A stretch of 64,000 bases of DNA, taken from the NCBI GenBank assembly GCA_002440975.1, contig DJWN01000039.1, forward strand, positions 37,745 to 101,744, in the 5' to 3' direction. Within the stretch, counting starts at the first letter, position 1; each line of letters opens with the position of its first letter. The translations under genes and the position numbers were made by a program. The notes under the pieces are model-generated. The model saw nothing but the letters and a program-made list of their open reading frames with translations. It made no database searches and was not told the origin of the DNA. Shown here piece after piece: positions 25,729 to 34,991 of the stretch. The stretch comes from Bacteroidales bacterium UBA6229 (GTDB taxonomy: Bacteria; Bacteroidota; Bacteroidia; Bacteroidales; F082).

Positions 25729-26202
25729 ATGAACTCTGAAATCTATGCCAGTTTGGATACGCTGAATTCGGGCATACACTTTACCGCAGATGAAATTTCT
25801 GATATTAAGTTTGATTTTGGAAATATCAAGAATATTTATCAAGGAAAAAAAATCCTGATTGTTGAAGATATATCTTCTAATTTTCAACTTTTGGAAGCGT
25901 TTTTAGCACCTACCGGAGCTTCTGTTATCCATGAAGTTGATGGCGAACATGCCTACGCAACTTTTAAGGATATTCCTGATATTGACTTGATTTTGATGGA
26001 TATCAGATTGCCTGATGTAAGTGGTTTGATGATAACCAAAATGATTCGGGAACTGTCGCCGGATGTTCCTATTATTGCCCAGACAGCCTATGCATTTGAT
26101 GCTGACCGTTATCAGTGCCTGTCAGCTGGCTGCACGGATTATATTGCCAAGCCGATTCGCAGAAATCAATTGTTTAGGATTGTACATAAATACCTTTCCT
26201 GA
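25729..26202 (+). CDS. Single-domain response regulator (receiver)
   Basis: A 157-residue CheY-like receiver with a 38-residue N-terminal extension and no output domain. Phosphorylation residues are intact: acidic pair Glu46-Asp47 in KILIVEDISS, acceptor Asp91 in LILMDIRLPDVSG, Thr119 in IIAQTAYAF and Lys141 in YIAKPI. The sequence resembles receivers at the C-terminus of hybrid histidine kinases, which suggests a phosphorelay shuttle. ATG 25729 is used, since the frame upstream opens only with a TTG inside the promoter box. No kinase is adjacent. The degenerate kinase at 1731 is a distant and unproven candidate partner. Confidence 0.85.
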   Translation: MNSEIYASLDTLNSGIHFTADEISDIKFDFGNIKNIYQGKKILIVEDISSNFQLLEAFLAPTGASVIHEVDGEHAYATFKDIPDIDLILMDIRLPDVSGLMITKMIRELSPDVPIIAQTAYAFDADRYQCLSAGCTDYIAKPIRRNQLFRIVHKYLS

Positions 26203-26217
26203 TCCTGCCAAAAGACT

Positions 26218-26225
26218 TATTTTTG
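26218..26225 (+). promoter_or_regulatory. Bacteroidota -7 box for pepD
   Basis: TATTTTTG, an exact TAnnTTTG match, 22 bases before ATG 26248. No strong -33 element. Confidence 0.45.
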
Positions 26226-26247
26226 TGCTTCATCAAAAAAATGTATC

Positions 26248-27714
26248 ATGAATGAAGTACTCAATACGTTGGAACCTAAATTGATTTGGAAGTATTTTGC
26301 CGAAATACTTCAAATTCCCAGACCTAGTAAAAAAGAAGAAAAGATACTGGCTTATCTGATTGATTTTGCAAAAAAACACCAATTGGAATATGAGCAGGAT
26401 AAGGTAGGTAATGTGCTGATTAAAGCTCCGGCAAGTGCTGGCTATGAAAAGCGTAAAACAGTTGTTTTGCAGAGTCATGTGGATATGGTGTGCGAGAAAA
26501 ACAGCGATACCAAACATGATTTTGAGAAAGAACCAATTGAAGTTTTTATAGAAGACGGCTGGGTAAAAGCCAAAGGTACCACACTTGGAGCCGATGATGG
26601 AATTGGTGTTGCAGCGCAACTTGCCTTATTGGCTGATAAATCAATAGAACGTGGGGCCATAGAGTGTTTGTTCACAGTTGATGAAGAAACAGGTTTGACA
26701 GGTGCTTTTGGTTTGGAACCTGGCTTTCTGAATGGAAAAATCCTACTTAATCTTGACTCGGAAGATGAAGGTGAGCTGTTTATAGGATGTGCCGGTGGAA
26801 AAGACACCGTGATTACCTTGCCTTACAACATGGAGGAAGCAAAACAAGGAGACGTTTTTTATCGCATTGATGTTAAAGGACTTAAAGGTGGCCATTCGGG
26901 AGATGACATCCATAAAGGATTAGGCAATGCGAATAAGCTTCTTACCCGTATTGTTTGGATGGCAGCGCGTAAATTCGATGTCCGACTTGCTCAGTTTGAA
27001 GGCGGAAACCTGCGCAATGCGATTGCACGTGAGGCTTTTGCACTAGTAGCAGTCAATCAGGAATCAGAGGAGGCTCTGAAGCAATTAGTAAAAAAAAGTG
27101 CGTCAGAAATGGCTTATGAATACGCTGTAACAGAACCTAAACTGGATATTTCAATCAAACCCATTCTGCCAGTTAAAAAAATGGTAATGGTAGTTAAAGA
27201 TCAGAAGAGATTGATAAACAGCTTGTACGCTTGTCCGCATGGCGTAATTGCCTGGTCGCAGCGAATCCCTGATTTTGTAGAGACATCTACTAACCTGGCC
27301 TCGGTGAGGATGGAAAGCGGTAAGGCCATGATCACCACAAGCCAGCGAAGTTCTGTTGAATCTTCCAAAGAAGATATTGCCCAAATGGTTGCAGCCTGTT
27401 TTGATTTAGCCGGTGCAGAGGTGAAGCACAGCAATGGTTATCCGGGTTGGGCTCCTGATCCAAATTCTGAAATTCGTGCCATTACTGTTGAAGCTTATCG
27501 GGATTTATTTAGTCAGGAGCCGGATGTGAAGGCTATACATGCCGGCTTGGAATGTGGTTTGATTGGTGATAAATATCCTGGAATGGATATGATTTCCTAT
27601 GGACCAACCATCAAAGGGGCTCATTCGCCCGATGAACGGATACAAATAGAAACGGTTGTTAAGTTTTGGGATCTGACACTTGAAATTTTAAGACGTATTC
27701 CGGAAGAGCAGTAA
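26248..27714 (+). CDS. pepD: Aminoacyl-histidine dipeptidase (peptidase D, M20C)
   Basis: A cytosolic di-zinc dipeptidase that cleaves Xaa-His and other dipeptides. The 488-residue protein shows M20 metal-binding motifs: VLQSHVDMVCE, LGADDGIG, DEETGLTGAFG and NLDSEDEGE, with GLKGGHSGDDIHKG in the lid region and GPTIKGAHSPDERI at the end. The size matches M20C enzymes. It is a single-gene unit between its own promoter and a strong bidirectional terminator. Confidence 0.95.
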   Translation: MNEVLNTLEPKLIWKYFAEILQIPRPSKKEEKILAYLIDFAKKHQLEYEQDKVGNVLIKAPASAGYEKRKTVVLQSHVDMVCEKNSDTKHDFEKEPIEVFIEDGWVKAKGTTLGADDGIGVAAQLALLADKSIERGAIECLFTVDEETGLTGAFGLEPGFLNGKILLNLDSEDEGELFIGCAGGKDTVITLPYNMEEAKQGDVFYRIDVKGLKGGHSGDDIHKGLGNANKLLTRIVWMAARKFDVRLAQFEGGNLRNAIAREAFALVAVNQESEEALKQLVKKSASEMAYEYAVTEPKLDISIKPILPVKKMVMVVKDQKRLINSLYACPHGVIAWSQRIPDFVETSTNLASVRMESGKAMITTSQRSSVESSKEDIAQMVAACFDLAGAEVKHSNGYPGWAPDPNSEIRAITVEAYRDLFSQEPDVKAIHAGLECGLIGDKYPGMDMISYGPTIKGAHSPDERIQIETVVKFWDLTLEILRRIPEEQ

Positions 27715-27722
27715 AAAATAAT

Positions 27723-27752
27723 AAGCCCCTGATTGATTAAAATCAGGGGCTT
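27723..27752. terminator. Bidirectional terminator between pepD and the glycogen operon
   Basis: A 12-base perfect stem (27723-27734 with 27741-27752, arm AAGCCCCTGATT) has a 6-base loop and is flanked by TTTTATTTT on the plus side and AATAATTTTT-like U-rich sequence on the minus strand. It can end both converging transcripts. Confidence 0.92.
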
Positions 27753-27757
27753 TTATT

Positions 27758-30700
27758 TTAGCCAATCCATTTCACCAGAGGCAAATCCTGGCGGTGTGGT
27801 AATAGTCTGTTGGTCGGATAAATCCGGAAAGTATAATCATAAACTCCGGCACGATAAATAGGCACATTAATTTTATAGCTTGCCCAGCCATCGCCCGATT
27901 CAGTTAGGTCCATCGATTCAACAAAAACGATTTCATCAATTTTGTCAAATAGTTTACGGCCAAAAAGCAGTTCAATAGCCACATCACCAGCTTCCAGTCC
28001 CGGGGTGTCGAGCGTTATTTCGGCAATAAAGTTTTCACCAAAATTAAGTGGTCGCACAGTGGGATCAGGCACTTTAATGGATTTCACATCCAACTGATCC
28101 CAGTGCTGTTTTATTTTCGATTTCCAACTTTCTATTTCAAAGGCCGTCTGATAGCGGTTTTCACGCAGTTGTTTTGCTCTTTCAGTTAATTTGTTATAGA
28201 AGTACTGATAATAGTCGTCTAACATGCGCTTCATGGTGAAATGGGGAGCTATTTCGGCGATGTTGTTTTTGATATACTGAATCCACTTTTCTGGCAATCC
28301 TTTTTCAGTCCGGTCGAAATAAGCCGTGGTGATGTCATTCTCGAGCAGGCTGTAAATCGTTTCAGCATCCAGCTCGTCCTGGTATTGCTGATTTTGATAG
28401 GTACGTCCTTCCTGAATTGCCCATCCTGCATTAGGCCGGTAACCTTCGGCCCACCAGCCATCCAGCACCGAAAAGTTCAGCACGCCATTCATCACCGCTT
28501 TTTCGCCGCTGGTTCCCGAAGCTTCTAATGGACGCGTGGGTGTGTTTAACCACACATCAACACAATTGGTAAGCTTTTTACCGAGATCCATATCATAATT
28601 CTCAATGAACAAAACTTTGCCTGTAAACTCTGGCATTCGTGCTATTTCCATTATCCGTTTGATCAAATCCTGTCCGGCTTTGTCGTTTGGATGCGCCTTT
28701 CCTGCAAAAAGGAATAGCACAGGTTTTTCGCTGTCGTTTACTATCTGTCCGAGACGCTCGAGATTGGTAAACAGCAGATGCGCTCTTTTGTAGGTAGCAA
28801 ATCTTCGGGCAAAACCAATAATCAGTGCATCTTTATTCAGGTTGTCAAGCGTTTTAAGAATAAGTTTCGGGCTTTCCTGCCGATCAGTCATTTCCTTTTT
28901 TACACGGTCTTTCACAAAGTGAATCAGCTCTTCTTTTAGCCGTGTCCTGATTTTCCAAATGGTTTCATCGGGAACCTCTGTAATTTTGCTCCAAAGTGCA
29001 GCATTCGATTGGTCGTGAATGAAGGTTTCACCGAAAGTTTGCCTGTATAGCTCTTGCCAGGCCGAATCGGTCCAGGTGGGATAATGCACCCCATTGGTTA
29101 CATATCCGATGTGGAGTTCATTGGCAAAATATCCTGGATAAAGGGGCTGGAACATCTCTCTGGAAACACGACCATGAATTTTACTAACCCCGTTAACTTC
29201 CTGACTTAAATTGGTAGCCAATACACTCATCGAGAATTTTTCAGTTGGATCGTTATGATGGAATTTTCCCAGATTCATAAAGTCGTCCCAACTGATATTG
29301 AGTCTTTCGGCGTAGTGCGGCATATAAGTGCGCAGTAAATGCTCTTCGAATGCATCATGACCTGCAGGAACTGGCGTATGTGTTGTAAACAGGCTTGATG
29401 AACGAACCAGCTCGCGGGCAACATCGAAGCTGAGGTTATGTTGCTCAATATAATTTCGAAGCCGTTCGAGGCCAATAAAAGCCGAGTGACCTTCGTTGCT
29501 GTGATAGATTACCGGTTTGATATTCAATTTTTTGAGTAATCTTATCCCTCCAACACCCAGAATCATTTCCTGCTTGAAACGCATTTCATTGTCGCCTCCG
29601 TAAAGCTGGTGCGTAATGCTGCGGTCCTCTGCCTGATTCTCTTCTATGTCAGTGTCGAGCAGATAAAGCGGCACACGACCAACACTTACTTTCCAGGCTT
29701 TGGCAACGACATTTCTTCCAGGAAATGCAATGCTGATGGTAACCCAATCACCGTTTTCGTCACGAACCGGTTCGAGGGGCAAATGGGTAAATTTTTGTGG
29801 GATATATTGGGCAAGCTGATCGCCAAAAAGCGAAATGTCCTGAGTGAAATATCCATACCGATAAAGCAAACCAACCCCAAGCATATTGGCCCCTGAGTCG
29901 CTGGCTTCTTTCAGGTAATCGCCTGCTAAAATACCCAGCCCTCCGGAATAAATTTTTAAGCTTTTATGTAAGCCATATTCCATGCTGAAATAAGCAATAA
30001 GGTCTTTATAATGACGTGATTGAGACATATAAGACTTGAAAGCCTCGTAAACTTTATTGAGCTTTTCAATAAAAGCAGTGTTGTTTTCAAGTGCTTCCAT
30101 CTGCTTTTTTGAAAGGCCTTCCATCAATGGAATGGGATTATGTTCGGCCTCTTCCCAGCTTTCCGGATCAATGGATTTGAAAAGGGAGATTGCTTCATAA
30201 TTCCATGACCACCAAAGGTTTTGCGAGAGCTCATGAAGTTTGTTTAATCCTTCTGTATAAACTGGCTGAATAAGTACTTTTTTCCAATTTGGCTGATCCT
30301 GTTTGTGAAAGTCAAAGTTTCGGAGGGTCTCAGTTTGACGTTTCAACTCAAACTGGTCGGATCTTCCTTCCGCCTTCTCGATGGCCTGATGCCATGCTTC
30401 TTCATAGTTTTTTATCAAATCAGGCCAAAGTGCTTTTGAGGCTTTTTGCAAAGATGCTGTTCCAAGTTTCTCAAGCTTTTGCTTCGACAGGGACGCAAAT
30501 TCCAGTATTACTTTTGTAAGCTGATTTACAACATCTTCGTAATTATCTTCATCACGATGGATCACCGTAACAGCACCTTTGTCTTCGTCGGATTGATCGG
30601 CCCATTTTCCAAAACCTGCCAGATCGGTTGTGACTGTCGGGATGGCAAAGGCAATACTTTCGAGCGGGGTATAGCCCCAAGGCTCATAGTATGACGGAAA

Positions 30701-31987
30701 CACTGACAGGTCGAAAGCAGTGAGGAAATCGTAATAGGCGATGTCGAAAATTCCATCGTTTCCATTCAGGTAGCAGGGAACAAAAATCAGCTTCACCTTG
30801 TCGGATGGCTGGTTGTTGAGGCTTTTTTCCTTCATTTTACGGATCACCATATCTGCATTAACATCAAAAAGATGATGGGTCGCCGGAACTTCGGTTGGAT
30901 GTTTTGCTATTTCGGGTTCTGACAACCGACTTTTCAATTCCTTGGAAGGCCCGCTGATATTGGCCGGAACAGCAATTATCGCAAGTATGGTCTTTTTTAG
31001 GCTCTTATCATTGTTGAGATTTGCCAGGGCATCGATAAACACATCAATGCCTTTATTTTTAAACTCATAACGGCCACTGTTGATCACCAGCAAACTGGCA
31101 TCTGATAAGGCTTGACCCGTCATTGCACTTGCAATTTGGATTACTTTATTTCGGGCAAGCTGTCTTTTTTCTTTTAGCACTTCGCGGTCGGCCATAAAAT
31201 CTTTGTCGAAGCCGTTTATCGTTATCACATCTGGTTTACGACCTAAAAATTGCTCACATTCTGCTGCTGTAGTTTCACTAACTGTTGTGAGCGTGTCGGC
31301 TTCACGGGCAGCAGTTTGCTCAAGTGATTGCTGTGAAACGATATTCAAACGGTTGGCCATCACTGCAGGATTATATTGTTTCAAATCCCTGTATAGCGGC
31401 AAGCCGTTTCCGGAAATGGCACGCCCCAAATAGGTTGCATGAGTTGTGAAAACAGTGGCAATCTGCGGACAGTTGTTTTTGACGTAAAGTACGCCGGTTC
31501 CTGTCATCCATTCGTGAAACTGTGCAACAACGCCTTCGGTAGTGACCAGGTAGGTATCGTAAAAGCTTTCAATCACTTGTCCTGCTGCATAACCAAACAT
31601 AGCGGGTTCAATATAATCCCAGGGGCCGTGTATGGAGTCGAGTTTGAAATTTTCCCAAAGTTTAGTAAAAATCACATCCTTTTGAACGAACATGGGAGTG
31701 AAGTCAATTAAAATTGCAATGGGACGACTTTTGATTGCCCATCGGCCAATTCTTACCTTCAGTCCTTTGGCGGCTAATTTCTCTTTCCAGATTGCATAAA
31801 GGTTTTGATCTTCAATAAAATAGGGATTCTCGCTTGTTTTTTTCCAAACATCGGGGCCAATGGTGATATAATGATCTCCGAATAGCTTGGTCATCTGGTT
31901 GGCTTTGGTAGATAATACGGTGTAAATTCCGCCAACCATATTACAGACTTCCCAGCTTGTTTCGAAAACATAAGATGGTTTTTTCAT
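27758..31987 (-). CDS. Fused glycogen synthase (GT3) and alpha-glucan phosphorylase (GT35)
   Basis: A 1409-residue two-enzyme protein. Residues about 1-560 resemble eukaryotic-type glycogen synthase (GT3): VFETSWEVCNMVGGIYTVL at 8-26 for sugar-nucleotide binding and SYYEPWGYTPLES near 430 for the catalytic region. Residues about 590-1409 are an alpha-glucan phosphorylase: YFSMEYGLHKSLKIYSGGLG, HSNEGHSAF, and EASGTSGEKAVMNG with the pyridoxal-phosphate lysine at 1163. One chain can thus build and break alpha-1,4-glucan. The fusion is known in Bacteroidota. It is last in the glycogen operon, 94 bases after the GH57 gene. GT3 enzymes use UDP-glucose, which fits the absence of glgC here. Confidence 0.9.
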   Translation of the reverse strand: MKKPSYVFETSWEVCNMVGGIYTVLSTKANQMTKLFGDHYITIGPDVWKKTSENPYFIEDQNLYAIWKEKLAAKGLKVRIGRWAIKSRPIAILIDFTPMFVQKDVIFTKLWENFKLDSIHGPWDYIEPAMFGYAAGQVIESFYDTYLVTTEGVVAQFHEWMTGTGVLYVKNNCPQIATVFTTHATYLGRAISGNGLPLYRDLKQYNPAVMANRLNIVSQQSLEQTAAREADTLTTVSETTAAECEQFLGRKPDVITINGFDKDFMADREVLKEKRQLARNKVIQIASAMTGQALSDASLLVINSGRYEFKNKGIDVFIDALANLNNDKSLKKTILAIIAVPANISGPSKELKSRLSEPEIAKHPTEVPATHHLFDVNADMVIRKMKEKSLNNQPSDKVKLIFVPCYLNGNDGIFDIAYYDFLTAFDLSVFPSYYEPWGYTPLESIAFAIPTVTTDLAGFGKWADQSDEDKGAVTVIHRDEDNYEDVVNQLTKVILEFASLSKQKLEKLGTASLQKASKALWPDLIKNYEEAWHQAIEKAEGRSDQFELKRQTETLRNFDFHKQDQPNWKKVLIQPVYTEGLNKLHELSQNLWWSWNYEAISLFKSIDPESWEEAEHNPIPLMEGLSKKQMEALENNTAFIEKLNKVYEAFKSYMSQSRHYKDLIAYFSMEYGLHKSLKIYSGGLGILAGDYLKEASDSGANMLGVGLLYRYGYFTQDISLFGDQLAQYIPQKFTHLPLEPVRDENGDWVTISIAFPGRNVVAKAWKVSVGRVPLYLLDTDIEENQAEDRSITHQLYGGDNEMRFKQEMILGVGGIRLLKKLNIKPVIYHSNEGHSAFIGLERLRNYIEQHNLSFDVARELVRSSSLFTTHTPVPAGHDAFEEHLLRTYMPHYAERLNISWDDFMNLGKFHHNDPTEKFSMSVLATNLSQEVNGVSKIHGRVSREMFQPLYPGYFANELHIGYVTNGVHYPTWTDSAWQELYRQTFGETFIHDQSNAALWSKITEVPDETIWKIRTRLKEELIHFVKDRVKKEMTDRQESPKLILKTLDNLNKDALIIGFARRFATYKRAHLLFTNLERLGQIVNDSEKPVLFLFAGKAHPNDKAGQDLIKRIMEIARMPEFTGKVLFIENYDMDLGKKLTNCVDVWLNTPTRPLEASGTSGEKAVMNGVLNFSVLDGWWAEGYRPNAGWAIQEGRTYQNQQYQDELDAETIYSLLENDITTAYFDRTEKGLPEKWIQYIKNNIAEIAPHFTMKRMLDDYYQYFYNKLTERAKQLRENRYQTAFEIESWKSKIKQHWDQLDVKSIKVPDPTVRPLNFGENFIAEITLDTPGLEAGDVAIELLFGRKLFDKIDEIVFVESMDLTESGDGWASYKINVPIYRAGVYDYTFRIYPTNRLLPHRQDLPLVKWIG

Positions 31988-32081
31988 TTTCAGACAATTT
32001 AAGTTTAGTCCAGAAACATTCTGTTTACTGGTGATTAGTGTATTTGTTTATGATTATTTTGAGTAAAATAGTTTTAGCTTA

Positions 32082-33665
32082 TCAGAAAAAATTTCGTAAT
32101 TTTTCTTCCAGCTTCTTTCGCATCGCTTGCACATCTTTTTGTTTCACTTTTGTCATTTTCTGTTGTAGTTCATCCATTTGCTTCCTGACTTTTTTTGTGA
32201 GATTCGGAATTACTTTTTGTTTGATTTCTTCGTTGACATCTTTCAGTGCAAGGCTAAGTTGTTCTGCATCCAATTCCTTTATCAACTGCTTGATTTTGGT
32301 ATCCGAAAGGTGAATAATATCTTCAAATACCGGTTTAGTTTTTTGCTTTGATTGCTTGTATTTTTCTTTTACAGTTTCTTCAGCTTGTTGAATTTTTTTC
32401 GTGGTTATTTTACCAATTTCCCGTCCCAGTTTTGTGGTGTTATCAAGTAGTTCTCCGATTAACTTAGTGGTTTCGGGCAATTGTTCCTCGAGTCGGATAA
32501 TAAAATCAGAAAGCACATTCATATAATTGATATATGCTTCGTAAGGTGAGGGATAATGGTTAAAATATTTATGCACATCGCCATCCGAAAGCCATTTGGT
32601 ACACATATAATAGAAATGGTCAGACGATTGGAGGTAGTTCCAGTCGCGTTTTAGTTCATCATCATCCGATTCATGCACTTTTTCTGCCAGGGCGGTAAGT
32701 TTTTCAAAGGCATCATCCTGTAGATTATTTCCAAGCCAGGCCGAAAGATCACGTTCTTCGTCTGCCCACGAAACAGGATAAGGAACCTGGATAGCCGAAA
32801 CGGGCTGATGCTTTTTGGCTATTTCGGCCGGTGTGCGAAATTTGAAGCCTGTATTTTTCAAGATGGCGGCTGGAAGAGCTTTCATGAAATCAAAAATACC
32901 CGATGAGGCTGGTTGATATTCGCCAAAGGTTTCGTAAGCCATAAAAATGTTGAGAACTTCTTCTTTTTCGGGAACCTGATTGAGCCAATAAACCATTTTT
33001 TCGGCGGTGATGGGCCACTCTGGCCAGCTCTGTTGCGAAAACCTGAAAGTGAGGTCGTCGCTTAACCTGAAATTTCTGAGCAAGACTTTCAGTTTTGGGT
33101 TGATCGCGTTGGTGTATAAATAGTTAGGGCTTTTCCAGCCCAGGATGTGTTTGGCGCCTTCGGTGAGCATCATCTTGTATCCCATAGCAGCAACACGTTC
33201 GCCTATTTCATCAGAATAGATAAGCTCGGTATTTCGAAAACTGGTAGGTGTGATGCCAAAAAGCGATTCAACTTTTTGGGTGTGTGCTTTTACCTGACGT
33301 TCAAACTCGCCTTTGTTGCGCAGCGAACACAACGAATGTGAATAGGTTTCGGCCAAAATCTCAACATTTCCGGTTGCAATTAATTTCCTGAAACTTTCCA
33401 ACACTTCCGGGGCATAATGTTCCATTTGATCCAACACAAGTCCTGTAAATGAAAAACTTACCTTAAAATCCTTTGGATTATCCTTGATCGCTTTCAACAG
33501 GATTTCGTTCATTGGAAGATAGCTTTTTTCTGCTACTCGCCTAATGATTAGCCTGTTGAAGTATTCATCGTAATAGTGGTGGCTTTTGCCGATATCAAAG
33601 AAGCGATAAGTTCGCAGGCGGAATGGCTGGTGAACTTGAAAATAAAAACAGATTGACTTGTTCAT
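32082..33665 (-). CDS. Glycoside hydrolase family 57 (alpha-amylase-like) with Lys-rich helical tail
   Basis: A 527-residue cytoplasmic glucanase. The first 300 residues match GH57: FYFQVHQPFRLR at the start, SFSFTGLVLDQMEHYAPEV, ETYSHSLCSL, SFRNTELIYSDEIG and FMAYETFGEYQ. The substrate is probably glycogen or maltodextrin, given its neighbours. The last 130 residues have no GH57 counterpart: long amphipathic, Lys- and Glu-rich helices (TTKKIQQAEETVKEKYKQSK, QKMTKVKQKDVQAMRKKLEE) that may bind a partner or the glycogen particle. It lies 19 bases after the GT4 gene. Confidence 0.88.
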   Translation of the reverse strand: MNKSICFYFQVHQPFRLRTYRFFDIGKSHHYYDEYFNRLIIRRVAEKSYLPMNEILLKAIKDNPKDFKVSFSFTGLVLDQMEHYAPEVLESFRKLIATGNVEILAETYSHSLCSLRNKGEFERQVKAHTQKVESLFGITPTSFRNTELIYSDEIGERVAAMGYKMMLTEGAKHILGWKSPNYLYTNAINPKLKVLLRNFRLSDDLTFRFSQQSWPEWPITAEKMVYWLNQVPEKEEVLNIFMAYETFGEYQPASSGIFDFMKALPAAILKNTGFKFRTPAEIAKKHQPVSAIQVPYPVSWADEERDLSAWLGNNLQDDAFEKLTALAEKVHESDDDELKRDWNYLQSSDHFYYMCTKWLSDGDVHKYFNHYPSPYEAYINYMNVLSDFIIRLEEQLPETTKLIGELLDNTTKLGREIGKITTKKIQQAEETVKEKYKQSKQKTKPVFEDIIHLSDTKIKQLIKELDAEQLSLALKDVNEEIKQKVIPNLTKKVRKQMDELQQKMTKVKQKDVQAMRKKLEEKLRNFF

Positions 33666-33684
33666 AGCTTATTTTTTTGGCTGA

Positions 33685-34980
33685 TTAGCGATTGTTGTAT
33701 GCTTCCCAGGCTGAATTATATACTTCTTTTACTTTGGCAGCAGCATGTTCCCATTTCAGGCTTTCAACTTCTTGCTTGCCATATTTTATAAAATCATCAC
33801 TTAGTGCCTGATAATGGCATAGGCCGTAGATAGCATCGGCCAGGCCGTCAATATCCCAGAAATCAACTTTGATGGCATGTTTTAAAATTTCAGAAACACC
33901 GGATTGTTTCGAAATAACTACCGGCACATTCGAACGCATGGCTTCGAGCGGCACAATACCAAAAGGTTCGGAAATGGAAGGCATTACGAAAACATCGGTC
34001 ATGGCAAACATCTGATCCACATCATCACCTTTCAAAAATCCGGTGAAATGAAATTTATGTCCAATTCTGAGTTGAGCCACCCGCATCACCATGCGATGCA
34101 GCAGGTCGCCAGTCCCGGCCATTACAAAACGTACGTTGTTATCTCTTCTGAGTATTTTGTTGGCGGCTTCTACAAAATATTCCGGACCCTTTTGAAAGGT
34201 GATCCTTCCCAAAAAAGTTACCACTTTTTCTCTGACCAGTTTTTCGGTTTCGGATGGTTTTTTGTCTTTGGGCTCAACGGCATTGTGAACCGTTACAACT
34301 TTATCAGGATCAATACCGTAACGTTCAATAACGATTCGGCGTGTGAGATTGCTAACGGTAATCACCCTGTCAGCTGCTTCCATGCCTCTTTTTTCGATGG
34401 CAAAAACATCTGTATTGATATTTTCGCCCGAGCGGTCAAATTCGGTGGCGTGCATATGCACTACCAGCGGTTTGCCACTGGTTTCCTTCGCGGCAACACC
34501 AGCCGAATAGGTAAGCCAGTCGTGGGCATGGATGATATCAAAGTCATGTTTGGTGGCAATGGCACTTCCAATCAAGGCATAGCGTGCAACTTCTTCCATC
34601 AGGTTGAGGCCGTATTTGCCCGAGAACTCATATTTTTGAGAAAATACTTTGCTTTTGAAGTTTTCGCTGGCTCTTTTTTCAAGCTCTGAGATTTTGCTGA
34701 ATTCTTCGGGCCCCACATAAGGAATGATGTTAGAGCCTACTTCCATGTATTGCACTCTGTCCCAGTATGTTCGTTCTTCGTCGATATCAAGGTCAATCGT
34801 AACTTCACTGGCATTTACCAACCTAACAGCTTCCTGGTTTTCATCGCCATAGGCTTTTGGAACAACAAAAATGATTTCGGTATCATGTTTTACAAGTCCT
34901 TTTGTAAGGCCGAAACATGCCGTTCCGAGGCCGCCTGTAATGTGTGGTGGAAATTCCCAACCGAACATGAGTACTTTCAT
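33685..34980 (-). CDS. Glycosyltransferase family 4, glycogen operon
   Basis: A 431-residue GT-B glycosyltransferase. It starts MKVLMFGWEFPPHITGGLGTA, the nucleotide-sugar-binding loop of starch/glycogen synthase-like enzymes. IIHAHDWLTY and TVSNLTRRIVIERYGI follow in the N-terminal Rossmann half. In the C-terminal half TFLGRITFQKGPEYFVEA and PSISEPFGIVPLEAM hold the catalytic EX7E-type motif. The family and location suggest alpha-1,4-glucan synthesis or priming, but the exact donor and acceptor cannot be read. It follows the debranching enzyme gene by 11 bases. Confidence 0.88.
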   Translation of the reverse strand: MKVLMFGWEFPPHITGGLGTACFGLTKGLVKHDTEIIFVVPKAYGDENQEAVRLVNASEVTIDLDIDEERTYWDRVQYMEVGSNIIPYVGPEEFSKISELEKRASENFKSKVFSQKYEFSGKYGLNLMEEVARYALIGSAIATKHDFDIIHAHDWLTYSAGVAAKETSGKPLVVHMHATEFDRSGENINTDVFAIEKRGMEAADRVITVSNLTRRIVIERYGIDPDKVVTVHNAVEPKDKKPSETEKLVREKVVTFLGRITFQKGPEYFVEAANKILRRDNNVRFVMAGTGDLLHRMVMRVAQLRIGHKFHFTGFLKGDDVDQMFAMTDVFVMPSISEPFGIVPLEAMRSNVPVVISKQSGVSEILKHAIKVDFWDIDGLADAIYGLCHYQALSDDFIKYGKQEVESLKWEHAAAKVKEVYNSAWEAYNNR

Positions 34981-34991
34981 AAATTGCTGTT

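Noticed and set aside
33904..34689. 261-codon plus-strand open frame opposite the GT4 gene
   Set aside because: It is fully antisense to a clear glycosyltransferase with conserved motifs and its own product has no sensible composition or domain.
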